Part shown: in pieces, positions 1 to 7,562 of the stretch
Layout: every line of letters begins with the position of its first letter
Numbering within the stretch: position 1 is the first letter of the stretch
Assembly (NCBI GenBank): GCA_002813285.1
Contig: PHTZ01000001.1
Span: 3,781,501 to 3,845,500 of the forward strand
DNA length: 64,000 nt
Source: Flavobacteriaceae bacterium MAR_2009_75
Lineage (GTDB): Bacteria; Bacteroidota; Bacteroidia; Flavobacteriales; Flavobacteriaceae
Direction: 5' to 3'
Notes under the pieces: model-generated
Seen by the model: only the letters and a program-made list of their open reading frames with translations
Told to the model about the DNA's origin: nothing
Database searches by the model: none
Position numbers and translations under genes: made by a program

Positions 1-444
1 TCAACTTGGATGGGGAAGGATAAGAGCGACGTCTCAGCTAAACCTGGGCTATACTTTGGTGGTATCGGAGAAATACCAGCATTTATTGATGACTTATATA
101 TACAACCCGAACTTTTGGTTTCTTTGGTAGGTGCAGATATTGGACCGTCAAATGTAAACCTTACCTATATCACTTTACCAATGATGGGTAAATATCATAT
201 TATAGATGAAGTTGCCATCGAGTTTGGGCCTCAATTAGGTTTTTTAATAGGAGATAATTGGGAAGAAGACCTGCAAGGTCAAGATACTAAGAAAATCGAT
301 TTAGGTTTAAATGTCGGAGGCGGATACCGTTTAAATGAAAATTTTTATTTTCAATTACGATTTAATTTTGGTCTAAGTCAAGTGCTTGATGTAGCGAATG
401 TAAGAAATGGTGTATTGTCTATTGGGGCATGCTATTTTCTATAG
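1..444 (+). CDS. Outer-membrane beta-barrel protein, 5' truncated by the window edge
   Basis: The frame is open from base 1, so the true start and signal peptide lie outside the window. The visible 148 or so residues alternate polar and hydrophobic positions in short strands, are rich in Gly, Tyr and Asn, and end on a Phe-Leu strand, as in the small 'OMP_b-brl' porin-like family of Bacteroidota. It is probably an 8-stranded outer-membrane barrel; the ligand is unknown. The Met codon at 10 is internal and is not a believable start because strand-like sequence follows directly without a signal peptide. Family is seen by pattern only. Confidence 0.6.
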   Translation, partial: STWMGKDKSDVSAKPGLYFGGIGEIPAFIDDLYIQPELLVSLVGADIGPSNVNLTYITLPMMGKYHIIDEVAIEFGPQLGFLIGDNWEEDLQGQDTKKIDLGLNVGGGYRLNENFYFQLRFNFGLSQVLDVANVRNGVLSIGACYFL

Positions 445-527
445 TAATGCTTTAACTTGAAAAAAGTTTAGGTGTTGATACAATGATTTCTAAAGAGTAG
501 GAATAATTTGAAGGAGAAACCAATAGA

Positions 528-947
528 ATGAAAATAATTATAATAAACGGACCCAATCTTAATCTATTGGGCAAGCGCGAACCCGAAGTATATGGTGATA
601 AAACTTTCGAAGATTATTTTACCGACCTTCAATTTAGGTTCAAGGAGGTTCAATTAGAGTATTTCCAGTCGAATATTGAGGGAGAGCTTATTGAAAAAAT
701 TCAAGACGTCGGTTTTTCATATGACGGCATCGTACTAAATGCCGCTGCCTATACCCATACCTCTATAGGTATCGGTGATGCCATTAAAGCGGTCACCACA
801 CCAGTTATTGAGGTTCATATCTCAAATACACATAAGCGTGAAGAGTTTCGTCATGTCTCATATATTTCTCCTGTGGCAAGAGGTGTTATTTTAGGTTTTG
901 GACTACAAAGTTATGATTTGGCCATTCAAAGTTTTCTTCAAGAATAG
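528..947 (+). CDS. aroQ: 3-dehydroquinate dehydratase, type II
   Basis: Third step of the shikimate pathway: dehydrates 3-dehydroquinate to 3-dehydroshikimate, cytoplasmic dodecamer. The 139 residues match the type II family length. The N-terminus has GPNLNLLGKREPEVYG, containing the flexible-loop Arg and the catalytic Tyr. The middle has LNAAAYTHTS, the substrate-binding Asn and Ala region, and EVHISN carries the catalytic His. A later Arg-Glu-Glu-Phe-Arg stretch fits the lid-contacting region. An AAGGAG sits about 15 bases before the ATG. Flanked by two unrelated outer-membrane barrel genes, probably monocistronic. Confidence 0.96.
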   Translation: MKIIIINGPNLNLLGKREPEVYGDKTFEDYFTDLQFRFKEVQLEYFQSNIEGELIEKIQDVGFSYDGIVLNAAAYTHTSIGIGDAIKAVTTPVIEVHISNTHKREEFRHVSYISPVARGVILGFGLQSYDLAIQSFLQE

Positions 948-1108
948 TTAAAGGGAGTATTTGTTTTATCGAATAGTTGGCTCAATATTAGTTTGTTCTG
1001 CTGTTACTTTAATTCAAATTATCGGGACACAATTACCAAAAAAATAGCTGAGCCCATACTTATATGATGATTTTTTCGTTTTTCATTTCCGTACAAAAAG
1101 GAAACCAG

Positions 1109-1627
1109 ATGATGAAGCGAATCGTAATATTGGCACTATGTTGCCTAACCTATATTTCAATAAATGCTCAAGAAGGCTTCAAATTAGGATTGCAAAGTGG
1201 TTTGCCGCTTGGTGATTTTAATGAGCGAATTGGTGTAGTTATTGGGGCTGACATGGGGTATATGTGGGCGCCGAACAAAGCTTTTGATCTAGGAATAAAA
1301 GCGGGCATCATTCATGGTTTTGCAGAAGAATTTAGAGAAGGTACTATTTTAGAAGACTTGCCAAGTATGCAATTTGCCCCTCTAGCCGCGTCAGTAAGAA
1401 TATGGCCGGGAAAAACATTTTCTTTTGGGGGTGATATAGGTCAGGCGTTTGGACTCAACAAGGGCAATGATGGCGGATTATACCTACGACCTCAATTTGG
1501 CTTTCAAGTAGGCCCAAAATCAGAAGTGAACTTTTCATACACTTCAATTAATGTAGATGAAGATAAATGGTCTACCGTGACTATTGCTTACGTCTACACC
1601 TTCTTATCGGCACGACATTTCAGATAG
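1109..1627 (+). CDS. Secreted outer-membrane beta-barrel protein
   Basis: About 172 residues. The chosen start gives MMKRIVILALCCLTYISINAQ, a clean signal peptide ending at Ala-Gln, typical of Bacteroidota. An upstream in-frame ATG at 1064 would bury it, and an AAAAAGGAAA precedes 1109. The mature part begins with FKLGLQSGLPLGDF and continues as amphipathic strands (DMGYMWAP, FGGDIGQAFGL, VNFSYTSINV, TIAYVYTF), as in small 8-stranded barrels. It resembles the truncated barrel at the left edge in style but is not an obvious duplicate. Role unknown. Confidence 0.7.
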   Translation: MMKRIVILALCCLTYISINAQEGFKLGLQSGLPLGDFNERIGVVIGADMGYMWAPNKAFDLGIKAGIIHGFAEEFREGTILEDLPSMQFAPLAASVRIWPGKTFSFGGDIGQAFGLNKGNDGGLYLRPQFGFQVGPKSEVNFSYTSINVDEDKWSTVTIAYVYTFLSARHFR

Positions 1628-1649
1628 TAATCTTAAATAACTAGAAGGC

Positions 1650-1934
1650 TTATTCAGCTTCGGGTTTTAGGTACTTGTTCTCTACATAAAAAGTAGCGAA
1701 GGGTAGAAGAGAAGCCAATAAAAGAATTATGCCTTTTTTGATACTCCATTTTTTTTCCATCCAAAGAACTATAGCAAGAATAATATAGGCTATAAAAAGT
1801 ACACCGTGGGCATACCCAACATACTTATTCGGCATGGGCAAATCGGCCATGTATTTTAAGGGCATGGTTATGGCGAAAAGTGCCAAGTATGAAATACCTT
1901 CTAAAATTGCTGTAATTCTGAAAAATGAGAGCAT
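1650..1934 (-). CDS. DUF3817 family small integral membrane protein
   Basis: A 94-residue protein with three hydrophobic spans (about residues 10-28, 42-60 and 68-85). It opens with FFRITAILEGISYLALF and has a P-x-P-NKYVGYAHG loop with the conserved Gly-x-x-His-Gly, which is the signature of the DUF3817 (YdzA-like) membrane family. Function is not known for this family; it is found as a single gene in many bacteria. It converges with the barrel gene ending at 1627 and lies upstream of nothing co-directional within 60 bases of its start, so it is likely transcribed alone or from read-through of nothing visible. Confidence 0.75.
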   Translation of the reverse strand: MLSFFRITAILEGISYLALFAITMPLKYMADLPMPNKYVGYAHGVLFIAYIILAIVLWMEKKWSIKKGIILLLASLLPFATFYVENKYLKPEAE

Positions 1935-2005
1935 AGTGTCAAGGGTAGATTAATACCCATACGATTTTCGAAAATCAAAAAATCGTATGGGATCAAGAAT
2001 GTTAT

Positions 2006-3397
2006 TTACAAATGTATTACCTCATCGTATGCCGCAGCGACCGCTTCCATAACCGCCTCGCTCATTGTAGGGTGAGGGTGAACGGCTTTTAGTATTTCAT
2101 GACCAGTGGTTTCAAGTTTTCTTGCGACCACAGCCTCTGCAATCATGTCGGTAACACCGTTACCTATCATATGACAACCTAGCCATTCTCCGTATTTGGC
2201 ATCAAAAATTACTTTTACGAAACCATCTGGGTTACCCGAAGCCTTGGCCTTGCCACTGGCAGAAAATGGAAATTTACCGATCTTAATATCGAGACCTTTT
2301 TCTTTCGCCTGCTTTTCGGTCAAACCTACAGAAGCTACTTCAGGCATACAGTATGTACAACCTGGAATATTGCCATAGTCTAAAGCTTCAACGTGCATAC
2401 CTGCAATTTTTTCCACACATAGAATACCCTCGGCAGAAGCAACATGAGCCAATGCTTGACCTGGTGTTATGTCACCAATCGCATAATACCCGGGAATGTT
2501 GGTTTGATAGTAATCGTTGACCAAGATTTTATCGCGGTCTGTTGAGATGCCCACATCTTCAAGACCTATGTTTTCAATATTTGATTTAATACCTACGGCT
2601 GATAGAACTATATCAGCTTCTAAAACCTCTTCACCTTTAGCCGTTTTCACCGTTGCCTTAACACCTTCACCTGAAGTGTCTACGGAAGTAACCTCGGCAT
2701 TCGTTTTTATCTTAACACCGGCTTTTTTAAAACTACGCTCCAATTGTTTCGATACTTCTTCGTCTTCGACGGGAACAATATTCGGTAGGTACTCGACCAC
2801 TGTAACTTCGGTACCCATAGAGTTATAGAAATAGGCGAATTCAATACCAATGGCACCGCTACCCACAACAATCATACTCTTTGGCTGCTTGTCTAAAGAC
2901 ATCGCTTCTCGATATCCTATAATTTTTTTTCCATCTTGAGGAAGGCTTGGTAATTCTCTACTTCTGGCTCCTGTTGCGATGATAATATGTTCGGCACTGT
3001 ATTCGGTTTCTTTACCTTCTTCATCTTTGACCGAGACTTTCTTCTTTGGCTTTAATGTGCCATAACCTTTGATAACCTCGATTTTATTTTTCTTCATCAA
3101 GAACTGAACACCTTTGCTCATTCCATCGGCCACCCCTCGACTACGTTTTACTACAGAACCAAAGTCTTTATCGACGTTTTCAGCTTTAAGACCATAGTCT
3201 TCGGCGTGTTTTAAATATTGAAAAACCTGAGCTGACTTCAATAATGCCTTGGTAGGTATACACCCCCAATTTAGGCAAACACCACCTAAATTTTCTTTTT
3301 CGATTATAGCCGTTTTAAAACCTAATTGTGAGGCTCTAATGGCGGTAACATATCCTCCGGGGCCGCTACCCAAAACAATAACATCGAAATTGCTCAT
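2006..3397 (-). CDS. lpdA: Dihydrolipoyl dehydrogenase (E3)
   Basis: FAD flavoprotein that reoxidises dihydrolipoyl groups of pyruvate/2-oxoglutarate dehydrogenase complexes and of the glycine cleavage system, using NAD+. The 463 residues are full length. FAD-binding GSGPGGYVTAIRA lies at residues 10-22, the redox disulfide in GGVCLNWGCIPTK near residues 38-50, a second Rossmann motif VVGSGAIGIEFA in the middle, an AIGDI FAD motif, and the C-terminal dimer-interface HPHPTMSEAVMEA with the catalytic His-Glu pair. No E1/E2 genes are adjacent; gcvT is in this window but 58 kb away. Confidence 0.97.
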   Translation of the reverse strand: MSNFDVIVLGSGPGGYVTAIRASQLGFKTAIIEKENLGGVCLNWGCIPTKALLKSAQVFQYLKHAEDYGLKAENVDKDFGSVVKRSRGVADGMSKGVQFLMKKNKIEVIKGYGTLKPKKKVSVKDEEGKETEYSAEHIIIATGARSRELPSLPQDGKKIIGYREAMSLDKQPKSMIVVGSGAIGIEFAYFYNSMGTEVTVVEYLPNIVPVEDEEVSKQLERSFKKAGVKIKTNAEVTSVDTSGEGVKATVKTAKGEEVLEADIVLSAVGIKSNIENIGLEDVGISTDRDKILVNDYYQTNIPGYYAIGDITPGQALAHVASAEGILCVEKIAGMHVEALDYGNIPGCTYCMPEVASVGLTEKQAKEKGLDIKIGKFPFSASGKAKASGNPDGFVKVIFDAKYGEWLGCHMIGNGVTDMIAEAVVARKLETTGHEILKAVHPHPTMSEAVMEAVAAAYDEVIHL

Positions 3398-3433
3398 ATT
3401 TTTTTAGTTTTTTGCTGTTCTAAAATTGAATTT

Positions 3434-3451
3434 ACCTTCTTTAAAGAAGGT
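3434..3451. repeat. Perfect 18-bp palindrome in the lpdA promoter region
   Basis: ACCTTCTTTAAAGAAGGT is perfectly self-complementary with no loop. It lies two bases downstream (in the lpdA sense) of a TACTTTTG box, so it would overlap the expected transcription start. It looks like an operator for a dimeric regulator; a hairpin role is possible but there is no spacer loop. Confidence 0.55.
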
Positions 3452-3452
3452 G

Positions 3453-3460
3453 CAAAAGTA
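3453..3460 (-). promoter_or_regulatory. Probable -7 box of lpdA
   Basis: Read on the minus strand it is TACTTTTG, matching the Bacteroidota TAnnTTTG consensus, 56 bases before the lpdA start. I see no clear -33 TTG at the usual distance. Confidence 0.4.
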
Positions 3461-3546
3461 AGCATTTCTCATCAAATTATAGAAGGGGTAAGGGAGATGG
3501 TTCTAGAATAATAACAGAATATTAATACCACGTTCAAAATTCTGAA

Positions 3547-3563
3547 TACTCAGCGAAACTGAG
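3547..3563. repeat. Short inverted repeat downstream of the DinB-like gene
   Basis: ACTCAG-CGAAA-CTGAGT forms a 6-bp stem with a 5-base loop, 34 bases past the stop of the minus-strand gene. There is no strong U run on either strand, so a terminator role is only weakly supported. Confidence 0.3.
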
Positions 3564-3596
3564 TCGCGATTGTATAGGGAAGAGGGGGCGACTAAG

Positions 3597-4127
3597 CTAG
3601 TTTTTTCCAAACTTTTGTTTATTGAAATCTTCGGAACCACCCTTTGGTATAGATAGTGATTGCCATGAAGTACCCTTGATCATCTTGGCCAAAAGCACTA
3701 TTTGCCCAACGTGATTGGCGTAATGGGCCAATTGGCGGTTTATCGCCTCGACAATGGTATGTTCTTCATTTCTGATTTTAATGAGACGATTATAGTCTTG
3801 CTCGCTTATAGATTCGAGAGCGTTGAACAGGCAAGTCCAGCCTTTTTCCCAAGCCACAATCATTTCTTGCTTTGAGCCATAAGGTTGTTGAAATTCGTGC
3901 TCGCGGTTGCGCCACGGTTTTTCCCCGTCTTCGGTCAAGAAATTGGTCCAGCGACTCAACATGTTGCCCGATAAGTGTTTTACAATTTGGGAAATGCTGT
4001 TATCGTCACCTCCATTTGTCCAAAGAATTTCATTATCTTCTAATTGTGCAAACGACTTGTCGCCTAGATCCTTATATCTTCTAAATTCAAAAACTACACT
4101 CTTTAAGTAATTTTCGAAAAAATTCAT
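3597..4127 (-). CDS. DinB-like four-helix protein (DUF1572 family)
   Basis: 176 residues, all-helical. The order of motifs fits the DinB/DUF1572 superfamily of putative metal-dependent enzymes: SISQIVKHLSGNMLSRW (first His), a helix with W-x-x-L-F-N-A, and a C-terminal RQLAHYANHVGQIVLLAKMI supplying the two further His ligands of the usual three-His site. Its ATG directly follows the msrB stop with no spacer, so the two are almost certainly cotranscribed. That suggests, but does not show, a role in thiol or oxidative stress handling. Confidence 0.75.
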   Translation of the reverse strand: MNFFENYLKSVVFEFRRYKDLGDKSFAQLEDNEILWTNGGDDNSISQIVKHLSGNMLSRWTNFLTEDGEKPWRNREHEFQQPYGSKQEMIVAWEKGWTCLFNALESISEQDYNRLIKIRNEEHTIVEAINRQLAHYANHVGQIVLLAKMIKGTSWQSLSIPKGGSEDFNKQKFGKN

Positions 4128-4622
4128 TTAGTTGGCATTATCAGGTACAAAATCTAAAGCGACCCCATTTATACAGTGTCTAAGGCCTGTAGGTTTTGGT
4201 CCGTCTTCGAAAACGTGACCCAAGTGACCACCACAAGTTGCGCAATGTTCTTCGGTTCTCTTATAACCAATTTTATAATCGACATCGTATGCAACGTTAC
4301 CCTCAATTTCTTCATAAAAACTTGGCCATCCTGTACCTGAACGAAATTTGGTCTCACTTCTGAAAAGTTCGGTACCGCAACCTGCGCACACGTAGGTGCC
4401 TTTTTCTTTGTTTTCTAGTAATTCGCTTGTAAATGCGTTTTCGGTGGCTTCTTTTCGTAATACATAAAATTCAGCCTCTGACAGTTCTTTTCGCCACTCG
4501 GCTTCTGTTTTCGTTACCGCAAATTCTTTGTCTTTTTTGCTGGTTATCTCTTTATCTTGAGAGACTCCTTTACAGCTTACTACAATTAAGCAAAGAACGG
4601 GAAGTATATTTTTAAACATCAT
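4128..4622 (-). CDS. msrB: Peptide-methionine (R)-S-oxide reductase, lipoprotein form
   Basis: Repairs methionine-R-sulfoxide in proteins. 164 residues: a lipoprotein signal ending in CLIVVSC (lipid Cys near residue 17), then the MsrB domain. It has EWRKELSEAEFYVLRKEATE at the start, two zinc CxxC motifs (CAGCG and CATCG), RSGTGWPSF in the substrate pocket, and RHCINGVALDF with the catalytic Cys. The lipid anchor places it at the periplasmic face of an envelope membrane, so it likely protects envelope proteins. The start pairs two adjacent Met codons; either could be used. Confidence 0.93.
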   Translation of the reverse strand: MMFKNILPVLCLIVVSCKGVSQDKEITSKKDKEFAVTKTEAEWRKELSEAEFYVLRKEATENAFTSELLENKEKGTYVCAGCGTELFRSETKFRSGTGWPSFYEEIEGNVAYDVDYKIGYKRTEEHCATCGGHLGHVFEDGPKPTGLRHCINGVALDFVPDNAN

Positions 4623-4712
4623 AGTTTTAAATTTTTGAGTAGTATATTTTTTAGACGAACAATTACGGTCATCCTTTCATATATTATTTACGAAAGTTTG
4701 CTCCAAAGGTTC

Positions 4713-4747
4713 AGTCAAAAATAAACCCCATCGTTAACGACAGGGTT
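4713..4747 (-). terminator. Rho-independent terminator after the collagen-like lipoprotein gene
   Basis: On the minus strand a stem AACCC..TCGTTAACGA..GGGTT (mirror arms 4724-4747) is followed by a TTTATTTTT run at 4722-4713. It separates the lipoprotein gene at 4775-5311 from msrB. Confidence 0.6.
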
Positions 4748-4774
4748 GAAAGTAAGATGGAGTTTTTAATTCTC

Positions 4775-5311
4775 CTAATTTATTTTTTTGACCTGGTTTT
4801 CTTCAACACCTAAGGCACTCATCACCGAATTAAGATTAGACTCATCCATGTCTACGGCTGTGCCCAAATCGCCAGGCAGTACTACAATTCTAAAAATTTG
4901 GCTATTTGTTAAATCGGTAGCTACTAATGAAGCATCAAATTCAGGTTCAAGAAGAACCGTATAATCGCCTTGTGTAAAATCGAAGTTGTAGTAGAGCAAA
5001 CCTTCGTCAGAAAAAAATGGTTGAGGTAATTGACGCCAAACATCAAGTCCGTCATTCACTTCTTCCAAACGATACATCAATATAACATCATCTGGAATAA
5101 GAACAATATCAGAAGGGTATTCACTGAAAAATTCGTATCGATTAAGATCCGCATTGAAACTTAGATTGACATCAATTTCAAATGCTGCAGCTTCAAACTC
5201 TGCTCCTGATGGACCTGGTTCTCCATCGCGCCCCGGTATTCCTTCAGGCCCTTCGCACGAAATTAGAAATAGGGTTAAAAATGTACCAAAGAGTAAAGAG
5301 ACCTTTTTCAT
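4775..5311 (-). CDS. Lipoprotein with a short collagen-like Gly-X-Y segment
   Basis: 178 residues. The signal MKKVSLLFGTFLTLFLISC ends in a lipobox; immediately after the Cys comes a collagen-like run of about five Gly-X-Y triplets (GPEGIPGRDGEPGPSG, residues 20-36), then a globular domain rich in Tyr, Phe and Asp of unknown fold. Lipoproteins of this layout are common in Flavobacteriia and have no known function. The triplet run is too short to form a stable triple helix alone. It is followed by a good terminator and appears monocistronic. Confidence 0.65.
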   Translation of the reverse strand: MKKVSLLFGTFLTLFLISCEGPEGIPGRDGEPGPSGAEFEAAAFEIDVNLSFNADLNRYEFFSEYPSDIVLIPDDVILMYRLEEVNDGLDVWRQLPQPFFSDEGLLYYNFDFTQGDYTVLLEPEFDASLVATDLTNSQIFRIVVLPGDLGTAVDMDESNLNSVMSALGVEENQVKKIN

Positions 5312-5565
5312 AGTATATAGTTTTTTTAAAGTTCAACAATTTAGTATAAAGGGTTTCAAAAAGCGTTCCAATTAATGGAGAATCTCAAAAAAAAGGATAA
5401 TTTATTATTTGTTCAGCGGTAGAAACAAAGCTTTTTATCCATTTATTCTATAAGCCAATACTTGTTTTTTTATGCCTGAAAATAATGTTGGTGCAACAAA
5501 GTGAGCATCATTTTAACAAAGTTGTGTAGATTTACTACCTTATAGAGCTAAACACCCTGAATACT

Positions 5566-7464
5566 ATGCCTCATGTAACCGTTTTTAGTCTTTTTTCTGA
5601 ATTTGATATCAATCTCTTTAAATCTGGTAAGCACTATCGTCTTTATGAAAAATTAGGCTCTCACCCTATGGAGCTCAATGGAGTTAAGGGTACTTATTTT
5701 GCAGTATGGGCCCCTTCGGCAAGATCAGTTTCGGTCGTTGGCAATTTCAATAGCTGGAACGACAGTGAACATATATTAAATGTACGTTGGGATGGAAGCG
5801 GAATTTATGAAGGGTTTATACCCGAAGTCGGTGTCGGTGAAATTTATAAATACAAGATATTTTCTAACAACCATGGTGCCGTAACCGAAAAAGCGGATCC
5901 GTTTGCGAGATATAGCGAACACCCGCCCAGAACAGCATCTATAGTTTGGAAGAGGGATTATGACTGGCAGGATAAGGATTGGATGGACAATAGAAAATCT
6001 AAAAATGCATTAGATACTCCATTTTCCGTTTACGAGGTACATTTAGGATCTTGGAAGCGTAATGCCAATGGTGATTTTCTTTCGTACGAAGAATTATCGG
6101 CAGATTTAGTTTCGTATGTAAAAGAGATGGGCTTCACCCATGTGGAGTTTATGCCGATAATGGAGTACCCTTATGATCCATCATGGGGGTATCAACTTAC
6201 AGGTTACTTTGCTCCTACCTCTCGATTTGGCGACCCTGAAGGCTTTAAGCTTTTAGTCGATAAAATGCACCAGGCAGGTGTTGGGGTAATTTTAGATTGG
6301 GTGCCTTCACATTTTCCTGAAGATGCACACGGTCTAGGCTTTTTTGATGGCTCTCACCTCTACGAACACCCTGATAGAAGAAAAGGATATCATCCCGATT
6401 GGAAGAGTCTCATTTTTAATTACGGAAGAAATGAGGTACGTGCCTTTTTGATCAGCAATGCCATTTTTTGGTTAGATCAGTTTCACGCCGATGCTTTGAG
6501 AGTAGATGCCGTTGCCTCTATGCTCTACCTTGACTATTCAAGGGAAGAAGGGGAGTGGGAACCAAACATGTATGGGAACAACGAAAACTTAGAGGCCCTA
6601 TCTTTTATTAGGGAGTTTAACGAAGCGGTTTATGGTCTGTTCCCCGATGTTCAGACCATTGCGGAAGAATCTACTGCATTTTCTGGAGTTTCAAAACCTG
6701 TAATGTACGGTGGGCTGGGCTTTGGTATGAAGTGGATGATGGGGTGGATGCACGATACCTTACAATATTTTAAGAAAGAACCGGTATATCGAAAGCATCA
6801 TCAGAATGATCTCACTTTTAGTATGACTTACGCCTTTACCGAGAATTTTATGCTTCCGTTTTCGCATGACGAAGTGGTATATGGCAAGAAATCGTTGGTC
6901 TATAGAATGCCAGGTGATGAGTGGCAGCGCTTTGCTAATCTAAGGCTGTTGTTTGGCTATATGTTTACCCACCCTGGTACCAACCTAATTTTTATGGGAG
7001 GTGAATTTGGTCAAACTTCCGAATGGAATTTTCAAAAAAGTTTAGAATGGGATTTGACACAGTATGAAGTACATTCAGGTATTCAGCAACTGATAAAAGA
7101 TCTTAATGCCACTTACAAGGGCAAACAGGCATTATACGAAAAACAATTTAGCCCAGATGGTTTTCAGTGGATAGATTACGGAGACCACCAAAATTCGGTA
7201 TTGACCTATATTAGACGCGGTCATGATACAAAGAACGATATTTACGTGGCATGTAATTTTACCCCGGTACCTAGGGAAAACTATATGGTAGGTGTACCCA
7301 AGACCTCAGGTAAATTTAAGGTAATTCTCAATAGCGATGATAAAAAATATGGCGGTTCTGGCATGAACAGTAATATATCTTCGATAAAGAAAACACCTTG
7401 GCACGGTCGTGAGCAATCGGTTGTAATGACCATACCTCCTCTAAGTATTGTCATTTTCGAATGA
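5566..7464 (+). CDS. glgB: 1,4-alpha-glucan branching enzyme (GH13)
   Basis: Introduces alpha-1,6 branches into glycogen. 632 residues: CBM48 N-terminal domain (WAPSARSVSVVGNFNSWN), a GH13 barrel, and a C-terminal beta domain. Catalytic nucleophile is Asp314 in ALRVDAVASM and the acid/base is Glu367 in TIAEEST; the 53-residue spacing equals that of E. coli GlgB (405 and 458). The transition-state Asp lies in FSHDEVV. The N-terminus lacks the extra N1 module of the longest GlgB forms. Next gene downstream is a GH31 alpha-glucosidase, making an alpha-glucan pair. Confidence 0.96.
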   Translation: MPHVTVFSLFSEFDINLFKSGKHYRLYEKLGSHPMELNGVKGTYFAVWAPSARSVSVVGNFNSWNDSEHILNVRWDGSGIYEGFIPEVGVGEIYKYKIFSNNHGAVTEKADPFARYSEHPPRTASIVWKRDYDWQDKDWMDNRKSKNALDTPFSVYEVHLGSWKRNANGDFLSYEELSADLVSYVKEMGFTHVEFMPIMEYPYDPSWGYQLTGYFAPTSRFGDPEGFKLLVDKMHQAGVGVILDWVPSHFPEDAHGLGFFDGSHLYEHPDRRKGYHPDWKSLIFNYGRNEVRAFLISNAIFWLDQFHADALRVDAVASMLYLDYSREEGEWEPNMYGNNENLEALSFIREFNEAVYGLFPDVQTIAEESTAFSGVSKPVMYGGLGFGMKWMMGWMHDTLQYFKKEPVYRKHHQNDLTFSMTYAFTENFMLPFSHDEVVYGKKSLVYRMPGDEWQRFANLRLLFGYMFTHPGTNLIFMGGEFGQTSEWNFQKSLEWDLTQYEVHSGIQQLIKDLNATYKGKQALYEKQFSPDGFQWIDYGDHQNSVLTYIRRGHDTKNDIYVACNFTPVPRENYMVGVPKTSGKFKVILNSDDKKYGGSGMNSNISSIKKTPWHGREQSVVMTIPPLSIVIFE

Positions 7465-7485
7465 AAATAATGTTTGCCGAATATT

Positions 7486-7524
7486 AGCCCTAATTACACC
7501 GAATATCATTTCGCAATTAGGGCT
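7486..7524 (+). terminator. Hairpin between glgB and the alpha-glucosidase gene
   Basis: Perfect 10-bp arms AGCCCTAATT (7486-7495) and AATTAGGGCT (7515-7524), with an inner CGAA/TTCG stem in the loop. A run of seven T follows only after TAAAACCG (about 7533-7539). It could terminate or attenuate glgB transcription ahead of the GH31 gene. Confidence 0.5.
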
Positions 7525-7562
7525 TAAAACCGTTTTTTTGTAAGGTTTAAAATACTTTTAAG

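Noticed and set aside
1064-1108. Earlier in-frame ATG for the outer-membrane barrel gene
   Set aside because: It would place the signal peptide at residue 16; the ATG at 1109 gives a standard signal.
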